From: an uncultured Oscillospiraceae bacterium
GTDB taxonomy: Bacteria; Bacillota; Clostridia; Oscillospirales; Acutalibacteraceae
DNA: 63,160 nt
Assembly (NCBI GenBank): GCA_900544715.1
Contig: UQWL01000017.1
Span: forward strand, 1-63,160
Direction of reading: 5' to 3'
The notes under the pieces were generated by a model that was given only the letters and a program-made list of their open reading frames with translations, had not been told where the DNA came from and ran no database searches. Below, piece after piece: positions 51,399 to 60,453 of the stretch. The translations under genes were made by a program, and so were the position numbers. The number at the start of each line of letters is the position of its first letter. The first letter of the stretch is position 1.

Positions 51399-54300
51399 TC
51401 ACGAAGCGGATGCGCCGATACCATATACCAGCCGGTGCTCCCGCCCATCCGGGGTAAACCGCTCTGCCTGTTCCCCATCCACGGTCAGGCCCTGTGGGGC
51501 GGTATCCGATACCGTGATGGCAATCACCGCCCCGTCGAGCGTGAGGGTGGCGCTGTAGCCGTGCCAGCCAGAGGGGAGGCGCGGTTCCAATCCGAGCGAG
51601 CCGCCGCGCAGCCGGATGCCAAGGAGTTCTTCCACCACAGTGCGGTAATACCAGCCCGCTGCGCCGGTATACAGGCTCCAGCCGCCGCGCCCCTCAATGC
51701 CTTTTGCGGTGGATACATCGCCCGCCAGCGCATACGGCTCGCGGAGATAGCGCTTTGCCTGCGCTTCCTGCGCGCATTTCTCGGCCGGGTTGAGCAGCTT
51801 CAAAAGAGAATACCCCTCATCCACGCGGCCTTCCCGCAGCAGCGCCATGCAAAGCCACACGGCGGCATGCGTATACTGCCCGCCGTTTTCTCGAATGCCT
51901 GCCGGATAGGCGGCCACATAGCCAGGCGAATATCCCTCCTCCCCAGTGAAGGATGGCGCAAAGAGCCGGATGAGCCCATGCTCCCAATCCACAAGCTTTT
52001 CCACCGCGCTGTCAAGCGCCAGATTCCGCCGCTTATCATCCGGCATCCCGCTCAAAACAGCGAAAGATTGCGGCAGGCTGTCGATTTCACAGGCTGGGGC
52101 TCCGCTCGCCCCCATCGGCGTGCCATCATCAAAATAAGCGCGCCGGTACCAGCGGCCGTCCCATGCGGTTTCATCCACAGCGTTGCGTAATTCCTCCGCC
52201 CGCTGTGCAAAGCGGGTTTCGCTTTCTTCATCTCCCATCAGCCTGCAAACCGGGCGCATCTCGTCGAGCGTCAGCGCCATAAACTGCGCCAGCCACACGC
52301 TCTCGCCCCTGCCCTGGATGCCGACGCGGTTGAAGCCGTCGTTCCAATCCCCGCCGCCGATCAGCGGAAGGCCGTGCGCGCCGAAGCGGGCCGCGTGCTC
52401 GATGGCACGCAGGCAGTGCTCATAGAGCGTGCCGCGCTGCGCCGATACAGCCGGCTCAAAATAGCGTTCGTGCTCGCCGTCGCGCAGCGTCTCCCCTTCA
52501 AGATATGGGATTTTGAGGTGCAGCAGAGAGCCGTCTCCCGTCTGCTTGATATATTCCGCCGTCACATAGGGCAGCCATAGCAGATCGTCACTGTAACGGG
52601 TGCGCACGCCGCGCAGGCCGCTTTTGCCGGGCAGCCGGTGCCACCAATGCAGCACGTCACCCTCCGGGAACTGGCAGGCAGCCGCGCGCAAAATCTGCTG
52701 GCGCGCAAGGCGCGGGCGCAGCAGGATCATCGAGCTGACATCCTGAAGCTGATCGCGAAAGCCCCACGCCCCGCCGTTTTGATAGAACGCGGTGCGGCCA
52801 AAGATGCGGCTGTTTAAAATCTGCGTCGGCAAAAATGAGCTTATCATGTGATTGAGCGCCTTATCGGGCGTATCCACCCTGAGCGCATTGTGGAGCACCT
52901 GCTTCGGCGCAATTTCCAAAAGCGTTTTTGCCGCCTGTTCCTGTGCGGCAAAGGAGAGCACAAAGCGCACCTTTTCCTTTCGTTTCGGCGGTAAAACGAG
53001 CCTGCGCCCAACCGCCGCGCAGGGGTCGTCGAGCGGAAGCATGCGCTGCTCTCCCCATTTGCCGCGCCAAAAATCCGCCCGGTCACAGCAGCAGAAGGCG
53101 CCGTCCCCGACTCCGCCAGTGAGCGCCATATAGCCAGGCACCGCCGTATTCCATGGCGAATGCAGGCTGAGCACGCCGCCCTGCCAGCGGGATTTAATAA
53201 AGCGCGCATTCTGCCGGTCCACGCCGAGCACTGGCTCTGTGTAATAAACCGTCTCCACTTCAACCGGCTCCTTTCCATTATTATAAAATTCCACTTCGCA
53301 GGTTTTCCGCATTCCGGTATCCGGCACAGCCACCGTAACGGCTGTTTCGATTTTGCCCGCCCTGCCGCGCCAGAGCGCCATGCCGGGCGAAAACTCCGCC
53401 CGCGCGCCCTGGACGAGATCATAGACCTCATTTTTGACCCGCAAAAATAGCAGCTCGCCGCGGTTGCCGGTGCGCGTATCATTAAACCAGGGGGTGAGCT
53501 TATTCTCCCGGGCGTTGACGGCCCAGGTGCAGCCGAGCGCGCCGCTCTCTACGAGCGTGCCAAAATCGAGGTTTGCCAGCACATGGCACCAGGGAACCTC
53601 CGGCTTTTCTGTGATTGCAAACGAGCCGTTTTCCAGAAACCCGCCGCGCCGGACGCAAAAATCCAGCTCCAGCCTCCGTTGCGCAGGCAGAACAGGGAAT
53701 ACGGCAAACGGAACAAACGGCAAAACCGGCAGCTGCATGCGCTCCGCGGCAGATGGCGCGATATACCTTGCCGCCGTTTGCAGCGCCAAAATGCTTTGCG
53801 CGGTGTGCGTCTGCAAATCTACCGCATGAATGCCGCCGGGAGCGTTCAGGCTTTGGGCGCAATTTTCGCGCCGCAGGGCGGTCTCCAGCGCTTTGAGCAC
53901 CGGCTTATCATACGCGCCGCCTTCCCGGTAGCCGATGGCAACATCCGTGGGGATTCCGCTGCGGCGCAATTTCCGATTCAGGCGGACGAGCGGCAGCGCC
54001 CGCGCAACATCCTCTGCGTTTTGGATCTGAATATATAGAATCGGATGGTCGCCAGAGATGCCAAGGCTCCACAGCGCCTGTACGCCCGCGTTATTTTCCT
54101 GCGCCGCGGCGAGATATTCATTGGTTTCCTGCGGTGGATAAAAAATTTGCGGCAGCACCTGCGCGGCCAGGATGCCGTCGAGGCTGCTTTCATAAAACGG
54201 ATTCGGCGCGCCGGCTACAATCCGCCCCTCCCTGCGGGAACGCAAAAGCCGGTCTGCCGCTTCTGCGCGCGTGGACGCAGCGGCCAGAAGGAGCGTCACA

Positions 54301-57300
54301 TGGCGCTCTGCACGCGGCTCGATTTCAAGCGATACGGAGAACGCGCATACCGGGTCTCCCACGCCGGTGCCATCGCCAAGCTTCATGGGCGCATTGCGCA
54401 AAGTAAAGATACCATCTGGGAAGTCGAGCAGTTTTTCCCGCACACCCTCATAGTGAAAGGGAACATCCTCCAGCAGCCCTGCGGCAAGGCACATCGGTTC
54501 GCCGTCGCTGCGCGGGCGGCGTGTAAAGAGCTGAAGCTTGTTGCCCGCATCATAGCCATGCTCCAAAAAAAGCTTGGAAAACGCCGGATGCGCCTTCGCC
54601 TCCCGTGCGGGTGCAAGGCAGGGCTCCAAATAGATCAGAAGGGATACATGCGCCTTCTCTTTCCCCAGGTTTTTCACCGTATATCGCCTGTGCTCACAGG
54701 GCAGGCGCGGGTGCACCTGAATGAGCGTTTCCCCCACGAGCGTTTTGCTCCGGGCCGTGAGGCATACCTGCGTGTGCGAAAACTGCGCACTAAACTCCGC
54801 CCCGCTGCGGTAATCGAGCGCACGGCAGAGCGGGAGCGTCTCCTCCTGCGCGCGTGCAACGGCAAAAATGCCCTTCGGCCTGCGCAGCAAATCGCCACCG
54901 CGCCAGGTGATATCCGATTCTCGGTAAAGGGAGACAGAAGTGCCGCAATCGCTCACGGCCACACTCCATTCCCCGTTTGTGAGCAAATGCATCTGTGGCT
55001 GCACGGGGTTCGGCCCGGAGATCTCCCGGGTGGCCGGCGTCACACGCTGGGCGCGCTGCGGCGTTTCGCGCAGCTCCACATCGCGGAAGACGGAGGCGCC
55101 GGTCGGGATTTTTTCCTCCAGCAGGCAGCGCGCCGCCGCCATGCGGTCATCCCGCATGAAGCGGTTCTGCATAACAAATCCCCTGAGCGCGTTACAGATA
55201 GATACCAGGCTCATCCCCACATGGTGCGCCATATAGCTGCGCACGACGGCATATTCCTGCCCGTCGATCCGCTCGGGGCTGAAATCGGCGGCCTCATAGA
55301 AGCCGCAGCGGCCCGTCATCTGCATCTGCTCCAGCTCGTCGAGGTTTTTCAACGCCGCCTCCGGCTCAAACGGCAGCAGCAAAAAGGTGGAGTACGGCGA
55401 GATCACCAGATCGTCGTTCAGCCCTCTTTTCAGGCCGAGCTTCTGCACGCCGTGCGCCTTATACTGATAATTGAGCTGCGGGTCAAACGCATAAAACCCG
55501 CTCTCGGAAATCCCCCAGGGGATGCTTTTTCCACGCACCCGCTTCTTCTGGCAATAGGAGCAAAAGCGCATTGCCTCCTTGCCGAGCGTGCCGTCGTAAA
55601 GCGGGAGAAGCAGATGCGGCATATAATATTCAAACATCGTGCCCGTCCAGGAAACCGGGCCCGTATACCGCCCTTCGCGCGCGAGCATCCGGCCCAGCGC
55701 CCCCCAGTGCTTTTTGGGCGCCTGGCGGCTGCCTACGGCATAGTAGCTCATCATACGCGCTTCGCTCATCAGAAGGTCGTAATAGGAGCCGGTAAGTTTC
55801 CCCTCCTGCGCGTCGAAGCCGATGTGAAACAGCCTGCGGCGCGGATGATAGAGCGGAGAGAGGTCGCCCTCCTCCAAAAGCCTGCCCACCCGGTTTGCCT
55901 GGTCGGCAAGCTTCGGCTCCTCGGCGGCGTATTCCAGCAGCCCCTGCCGCAGCGCCGTCAGGCAGCAGAAAAAATTGCCGCTGTCCACAGTGGAAACATA
56001 GCGCGGCGCCATGATGCGCAAGGTGGTGGTATCATACCAGTTGTAGAGGTTTCCGTGCCATTTCTCCAGCTTTTCAATGCTGGTGAGCATCCCATCGATC
56101 CGCTCATAGAGTGTGGCGCTGTCGATAAACGAAAAATCCCGCGCGGCAAGCGTGCAGAGCAGTGCAAGGCCGATATTCGTCGGGGAAGTGCGGTGCGCAA
56201 CCCGGTGGACGGGCGTTTCCTGCACATTATCGGGCGGCAGGTAATGATCTTGCACGCCGCAGAATTCTTCGTAATACCGCCATGCGGCCGCCGCATAGGA
56301 GGTGAGGCGGTCGCGCTGCTCTGAACTAAGCTCTCTCGTTTTCTCCACACCCTGCCGCGCGGAAAACACAGCGAACGGGAAATTACAAAGGAATAGAAAG
56401 CCGCACAGCCAAAGGCTCCCCCGGCCGAGGAGCATCAGCAACGCGCCTATGAGAAGGCTCGGCAGATACCGCTTTACAAGCGCCCCCGGCCGCTGCGCAA
56501 CATCGCTCTGCGCGGCGGTTACCCATTCGAGCAGCTTTTTATGGCTTATGAAGCGCCGCCAGAGGGCCCGGATGATCGCATCCAGGCTGACAAAGGCGGT
56601 CTGCGCCAGCATGACCACGCTCACGAGCGCACGGATCAGGTTGCCCGTGGCCACCGGCGTAACGCGTGAATAATAAAGCCTGGAAAACATCCCCGGACCA
56701 CCGGCAAGCACAGCACGCCAAGCTCCATAAAGGCTGCCCGCCATCGTGCAGAGCAGGCCGCTTAAAATCAGCAGCAGCCGCGCGGGGGCAGGTGCAAAAA
56801 GCGCCACAATCAGGCAGAGCAGTGCCGAAACCGGCGTAACGGAACGGCGCAGGTTGTCAAAAAGCTGCCAGCGGGCAAGCGCGCCCAATGGATTGCCCTT
56901 TTGCCCGTCTTTTTTATTTTTTCTTCGGACAAGGAACGGCAGGTTTTGCCAATCCCCGCGCACCCAGCGGTGCATCCGGTCAAGATATGCCCCTTCGCGT
57001 CCGGGGAAGCCGTCCGCCACCTGCACATCGCTGACAAAACCCGCCCGCAGGAAGCCGCCCTCCAGAATATCATGGCTCAAAACGCTCTCCGGCTCAAACG
57101 CGCCCGACAGCACCCGGTAAAACGCATCCACATCGATCAGCCCCTTACCGGAAAAGATGCTGCGCCCAAAAAAATCCTGATACCGCTCGGCAGCGGCGGT
57201 ATCATAAGCCACAAGCCCGCCCGCATCCGCCATCACGCGGGAAAAGCCCGTTGCCCCGGCGGAAAACAGCTCCGTTTCCACCCGAGGCACAAGGATGCCA

Positions 57301-58748
57301 TATCCCTGTGTGACGATCCTCTTTTTCTCATCCACCACCGGCCTGTTAAGCGGATGCAGCGCCGCCGCCACAAGCTGGGAAGCCGCGTCGAGCGGGAGGA
57401 TCGTATCCGCATCCAGCGCAAGGATATATTGGGTATGCTGCAAGCCCTCCGTATCTCCGCAGAGCGTGCGGAAGGGCACCTCATCCCCCTTCAAATAGCG
57501 GATCAGCGCCTCAATCGCGCCGCGCTTGCGTTCTGCTCCCGTATACTCCCCCTGCGTGCGGGAATAGGAGCGCTCCCGCACGATCAAAACGAACCCGCCT
57601 CCATGCCTGCGGTTGAGCTGCTCAATCTCCCGCCTGCTCGCTGCAAGGTCAGACGCATCCTGCGGCATCGTGGGGGATTGCGCGCCTTTGAGATCTGCCA
57701 GCACGCAGATTTTTATGCTTCCGCGCCCGTTCGTGCGCCAGAGCTGCTCCAGATGTCGCCCCAGCTTGCGCGCCTGGGAAGCGCCGGGCAGCAGCGTGGA
57801 AACAGCAATTAGCGTTGCTCCTTCCTCCGGAATCGTCCCTTCCAAATTCAGCCGAGGCATCGGGCGGACTGCAACGCCGCTGGAAAACGCCGCTTCGATA
57901 GGATAGCGGAGCATTTCCCAAACCGGAAAATATAAAAGCGGAACCAGATACCACGAGTGCGTTAATATAGCGGTGCATAGCACAACGAGCAAGGGGAAAA
58001 GCGCTTCCATCAACAGGGCGGTTTTCCCCCGCCGCCGGTAAGACGGGCCGGTGGGAAGCCATGCGCCTACATGACGCTCTTCGGGCGTTTCTCCTGCCTG
58101 CGCTTGAGAAAGCGCGGCAGTGGCAGCCTCCTGTTCCGTTACGCCTGCATTCCGTGCGGCCCGCGCGACCAAGCGACGGTAACAAAAACGCGTCGTCTCA
58201 TCCATCTGCGAATAAATGCCGGCTGGATCCTGCATCAAAATCTGCTCTACGGGGCTCAAGCTCTCCAAAAGCATATCAAAATCCCAATCCTGCATCGCAC
58301 GCAGCGTCAGAACTGCACGGCTCAGCCCCTGAACCGCTGGCTCCCCCGTTTCTTCACATCCGAGGCGGGCGGTATGCAACAGGGCGGCACGCAGGAAAAG
58401 CGGCACGAACTCCACCTCGGCGCCGCACAGCCCCGCCTGCCGTAGCCCGCTTTCCAAAATCTGCTCGGAAAGATCCGCATGCTCCCGCACCGCGCGCAGG
58501 CACATGGCATAAATCCGCACAGTGCCATCCGAATCCAGCGGCAGAGCCGGTGCGGTTTTCAGTTGAGAGAGCACATCGCGCCCCTCCCGCTCCAGCAGAT
58601 AAAAATTATCGCAGAGCCATTCACCCATGGTGGTATCGTCATGGGCACGCAGCGCTTTCGTATATGCCCTGCGCAGAGAATGGAGATCCTTCTCGATCTG
58701 CCTTTGCAGCACGCGCGGCTTTGCGCGCCGTATGATGTCCCGTTTCAA
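51399..58748 (-). CDS. Cyclic beta-1,2-glucan synthase-like giant enzyme (2449 aa)
   Basis: The architecture matches cyclic beta-1,2-glucan synthases. A first membrane pair (about residues 245-290) precedes a GT84 glycosyltransferase domain (about 300-640, with ALDADTILPLDAA near 440-452). Further membrane helices lie at about 630-700 and 755-790, a glucoamylase-like domain (LYNWYDTTTLRI) near 905-1100, and a C-terminal GH94 phosphorylase-type region (about 1500-2440) carries the acid motif GGGDWNDGFNRVG near 2130. Such enzymes build and size beta-1,2-glucans from UDP-glucose. The start is TTG, with AAGGA at about 11 bases. No export or modification gene is adjacent. Confidence 0.88.
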   Translation of the reverse strand: MKRDIIRRAKPRVLQRQIEKDLHSLRRAYTKALRAHDDTTMGEWLCDNFYLLEREGRDVLSQLKTAPALPLDSDGTVRIYAMCLRAVREHADLSEQILESGLRQAGLCGAEVEFVPLFLRAALLHTARLGCEETGEPAVQGLSRAVLTLRAMQDWDFDMLLESLSPVEQILMQDPAGIYSQMDETTRFCYRRLVARAARNAGVTEQEAATAALSQAQAGETPEERHVGAWLPTGPSYRRRGKTALLMEALFPLLVVLCTAILTHSWYLVPLLYFPVWEMLRYPIEAAFSSGVAVRPMPRLNLEGTIPEEGATLIAVSTLLPGASQARKLGRHLEQLWRTNGRGSIKICVLADLKGAQSPTMPQDASDLAASRREIEQLNRRHGGGFVLIVRERSYSRTQGEYTGAERKRGAIEALIRYLKGDEVPFRTLCGDTEGLQHTQYILALDADTILPLDAASQLVAAALHPLNRPVVDEKKRIVTQGYGILVPRVETELFSAGATGFSRVMADAGGLVAYDTAAAERYQDFFGRSIFSGKGLIDVDAFYRVLSGAFEPESVLSHDILEGGFLRAGFVSDVQVADGFPGREGAYLDRMHRWVRGDWQNLPFLVRRKNKKDGQKGNPLGALARWQLFDNLRRSVTPVSALLCLIVALFAPAPARLLLILSGLLCTMAGSLYGAWRAVLAGGPGMFSRLYYSRVTPVATGNLIRALVSVVMLAQTAFVSLDAIIRALWRRFISHKKLLEWVTAAQSDVAQRPGALVKRYLPSLLIGALLMLLGRGSLWLCGFLFLCNFPFAVFSARQGVEKTRELSSEQRDRLTSYAAAAWRYYEEFCGVQDHYLPPDNVQETPVHRVAHRTSPTNIGLALLCTLAARDFSFIDSATLYERIDGMLTSIEKLEKWHGNLYNWYDTTTLRIMAPRYVSTVDSGNFFCCLTALRQGLLEYAAEEPKLADQANRVGRLLEEGDLSPLYHPRRRLFHIGFDAQEGKLTGSYYDLLMSEARMMSYYAVGSRQAPKKHWGALGRMLAREGRYTGPVSWTGTMFEYYMPHLLLPLYDGTLGKEAMRFCSYCQKKRVRGKSIPWGISESGFYAFDPQLNYQYKAHGVQKLGLKRGLNDDLVISPYSTFLLLPFEPEAALKNLDELEQMQMTGRCGFYEAADFSPERIDGQEYAVVRSYMAHHVGMSLVSICNALRGFVMQNRFMRDDRMAAARCLLEEKIPTGASVFRDVELRETPQRAQRVTPATREISGPNPVQPQMHLLTNGEWSVAVSDCGTSVSLYRESDITWRGGDLLRRPKGIFAVARAQEETLPLCRALDYRSGAEFSAQFSHTQVCLTARSKTLVGETLIQVHPRLPCEHRRYTVKNLGKEKAHVSLLIYLEPCLAPAREAKAHPAFSKLFLEHGYDAGNKLQLFTRRPRSDGEPMCLAAGLLEDVPFHYEGVREKLLDFPDGIFTLRNAPMKLGDGTGVGDPVCAFSVSLEIEPRAERHVTLLLAAASTRAEAADRLLRSRREGRIVAGAPNPFYESSLDGILAAQVLPQIFYPPQETNEYLAAAQENNAGVQALWSLGISGDHPILYIQIQNAEDVARALPLVRLNRKLRRSGIPTDVAIGYREGGAYDKPVLKALETALRRENCAQSLNAPGGIHAVDLQTHTAQSILALQTAARYIAPSAAERMQLPVLPFVPFAVFPVLPAQRRLELDFCVRRGGFLENGSFAITEKPEVPWCHVLANLDFGTLVESGALGCTWAVNARENKLTPWFNDTRTGNRGELLFLRVKNEVYDLVQGARAEFSPGMALWRGRAGKIETAVTVAVPDTGMRKTCEVEFYNNGKEPVEVETVYYTEPVLGVDRQNARFIKSRWQGGVLSLHSPWNTAVPGYMALTGGVGDGAFCCCDRADFWRGKWGEQRMLPLDDPCAAVGRRLVLPPKRKEKVRFVLSFAAQEQAAKTLLEIAPKQVLHNALRVDTPDKALNHMISSFLPTQILNSRIFGRTAFYQNGGAWGFRDQLQDVSSMILLRPRLARQQILRAAACQFPEGDVLHWWHRLPGKSGLRGVRTRYSDDLLWLPYVTAEYIKQTGDGSLLHLKIPYLEGETLRDGEHERYFEPAVSAQRGTLYEHCLRAIEHAARFGAHGLPLIGGGDWNDGFNRVGIQGRGESVWLAQFMALTLDEMRPVCRLMGDEESETRFAQRAEELRNAVDETAWDGRWYRRAYFDDGTPMGASGAPACEIDSLPQSFAVLSGMPDDKRRNLALDSAVEKLVDWEHGLIRLFAPSFTGEEGYSPGYVAAYPAGIRENGGQYTHAAVWLCMALLREGRVDEGYSLLKLLNPAEKCAQEAQAKRYLREPYALAGDVSTAKGIEGRGGWSLYTGAAGWYYRTVVEELLGIRLRGGSLGLEPRLPSGWHGYSATLTLDGAVIAITVSDTAPQGLTVDGEQAERFTPDGREHRLVYGIGASAS

Positions 58749-59091
58749 AAGTAATCCCGTCCTTAGCCGGGCAATGGAACACAGCCCGGAAATTTACATT
58801 CTATTTTTCCCAAAAGGGACAGGATTACGCGCGAGAAACAAAAAAGGGGGCGGAGCAAAGCGCTGCTTCCTGTGCTATACCAGAATCAGCTTGTCCGGCG
58901 CTCCAAGCGCCGCTTCTGCCCAGCATCGGCTGAAATCCCTCAAATCTTTAAAAAAATCCCGCTGAAATATTGCTTTTTCCGCGCAAACATGTGAAAATAG
59001 AAAGAAACAATTCAATCAGTTTTTCACGCGCAGGAGAGGCGGGAACGGAAGGTTTGAAAAACAAATTTCCCAATCGCCCCGCGGAGGAAGG
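58749..59091. other. Divergent intergenic region between the glucan synthase and hisS
   Basis: About 340 bases. The hairpin CGGCGCT-cca-AGCGCCG (58896-58912) is the only clear structure. I found no T-box core (GGGTGG-ACCGCG) before hisS and no near-consensus promoter. Confidence 0.4.
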
Positions 59092-60453
59092 ATGGTCACA
59101 ACAATGGCGCTGCTCACGCAAAGCATTAAGGGCACACAGGATACGCTGCCCGCAGAGAGCTATAAAAACCAATACATGGAGCAATCCATGCTCGAAATTG
59201 CTCAACATTTCGGCTACCATGAAATTCGCACGCCGGTTTTCGAGCACACGGAGCTGTTCCAGCGCTCCGTCGGTGATACCACCGACGTTGTGCAGAAAGA
59301 AATGTATACCTTCAACGACAAAGGCGGCCGCTCCATTACCCTGCGCCCGGAAGGGACGGCGGGTGCGGTGCGCGCTTTTCTTGAGCACGGCCTGCATAAC
59401 GAGGCCCTGCCGCAAAAGGTCTGCTACCTGACCTCCTGCTACCGGTATGAAAAGCCGCAGGCGGGCAGGCTGCGTGAATTCCACCAGTTCGGCGTGGAAT
59501 GCCTCGGGGCGGATGCTCCGGCGGCGGATGCGGAGATCATCTCCATTGCGGCCAACATCTTCGATTATCTCGGCATCGAGCACCTGCACCTGGAATTAAA
59601 CTCCATCGGCTGCCCTTCCTGCCGCGCGGAATATCACAAGGCGCTGCACGATTATTTCGCGGCACGTCAAGGGGAGCTCTGCGAAACCTGCCGCGGCCGG
59701 CTCGACCGCAACCCCATGCGCATTCTCGACTGCAAAAGCCCCGTCTGCCAGGAGATCGCCCAGGGCGCGCCGCTCATGCTCGATTACCTGTGCGATGATT
59801 GCAGGGCGCACTTCGATCATGTCAAAACCTATCTCGACGCCATGGGCATCGAATATACCATCAACCCCCGCATCGTGCGCGGGCTCGATTATTACACGCG
59901 CACGGTTTTTGAATTTGTCTCCGACGAGATCGGCGCGCAGGGCACGGTCTGCGGCGGCGGGCGGTATGACGGCCTCGTGGAGGAGCTCGGCGGCCCGCAT
60001 GTGCCCTCCCTCGGCTTTGCCATGGGGCTCGAGCGGCTGATGCTCCTGATGGAAGCGCAGGAAACACCTTTCCCGGAAGCACCCCAGTGTGATCTTTACA
60101 TCGCCTCTATGGGGGAAAAGGCTACAGTCGAAGCGGTCAAAATCGTCACCTCCATCCGGGAGGACGGCATGGCCGCCCAGTATGATCTCGTGGGGCGTTC
60201 CGTCAAGGCACAGATGAAATTCGCCAACAAGCTCGGTGCACGGTATACCATGGTGCTCGGCGATAATGAGCTCACAACCGGGAAGGCCGTGCTCAAAAAT
60301 ATGGAAACAGGCGAGACGCAGGAGGTTGCGCTCTCCACCTTCGCAGAGGACTTCATGGGGATGGTCGTGCATGAAACGGCCAATCAGCTCGCCGATTTTT
60401 TGAATGACGAAAGTGCAGGCGACCTGCAGGCGCTTTTGGGAGGGAACTTATAA
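59092..60453 (+). CDS. hisS: Histidyl-tRNA synthetase
   Basis: A 449-453-aa class II HisRS. Present are IKGTQDTLPAES at the N-terminus, motif 2 YLTSCYRYEKPQAGRLREFH, the histidine motif VRGLDYYTRTVFEF and the C-terminal anticodon domain. A GGAGGAAGG site favours ATG 59092, but the family N-terminus fits ATG 59104 equally well. Its TAA overlaps the ATG of the following aspS. Confidence 0.96.
   Translation: MVTTMALLTQSIKGTQDTLPAESYKNQYMEQSMLEIAQHFGYHEIRTPVFEHTELFQRSVGDTTDVVQKEMYTFNDKGGRSITLRPEGTAGAVRAFLEHGLHNEALPQKVCYLTSCYRYEKPQAGRLREFHQFGVECLGADAPAADAEIISIAANIFDYLGIEHLHLELNSIGCPSCRAEYHKALHDYFAARQGELCETCRGRLDRNPMRILDCKSPVCQEIAQGAPLMLDYLCDDCRAHFDHVKTYLDAMGIEYTINPRIVRGLDYYTRTVFEFVSDEIGAQGTVCGGGRYDGLVEELGGPHVPSLGFAMGLERLMLLMEAQETPFPEAPQCDLYIASMGEKATVEAVKIVTSIREDGMAAQYDLVGRSVKAQMKFANKLGARYTMVLGDNELTTGKAVLKNMETGETQEVALSTFAEDFMGMVVHETANQLADFLNDESAGDLQALLGGNL

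Noticed and set aside
58749..59091. Possible T-box leader for hisS-aspS
   Set aside because: The conserved T-box core and a following terminator are not present; only a short GC hairpin is seen.
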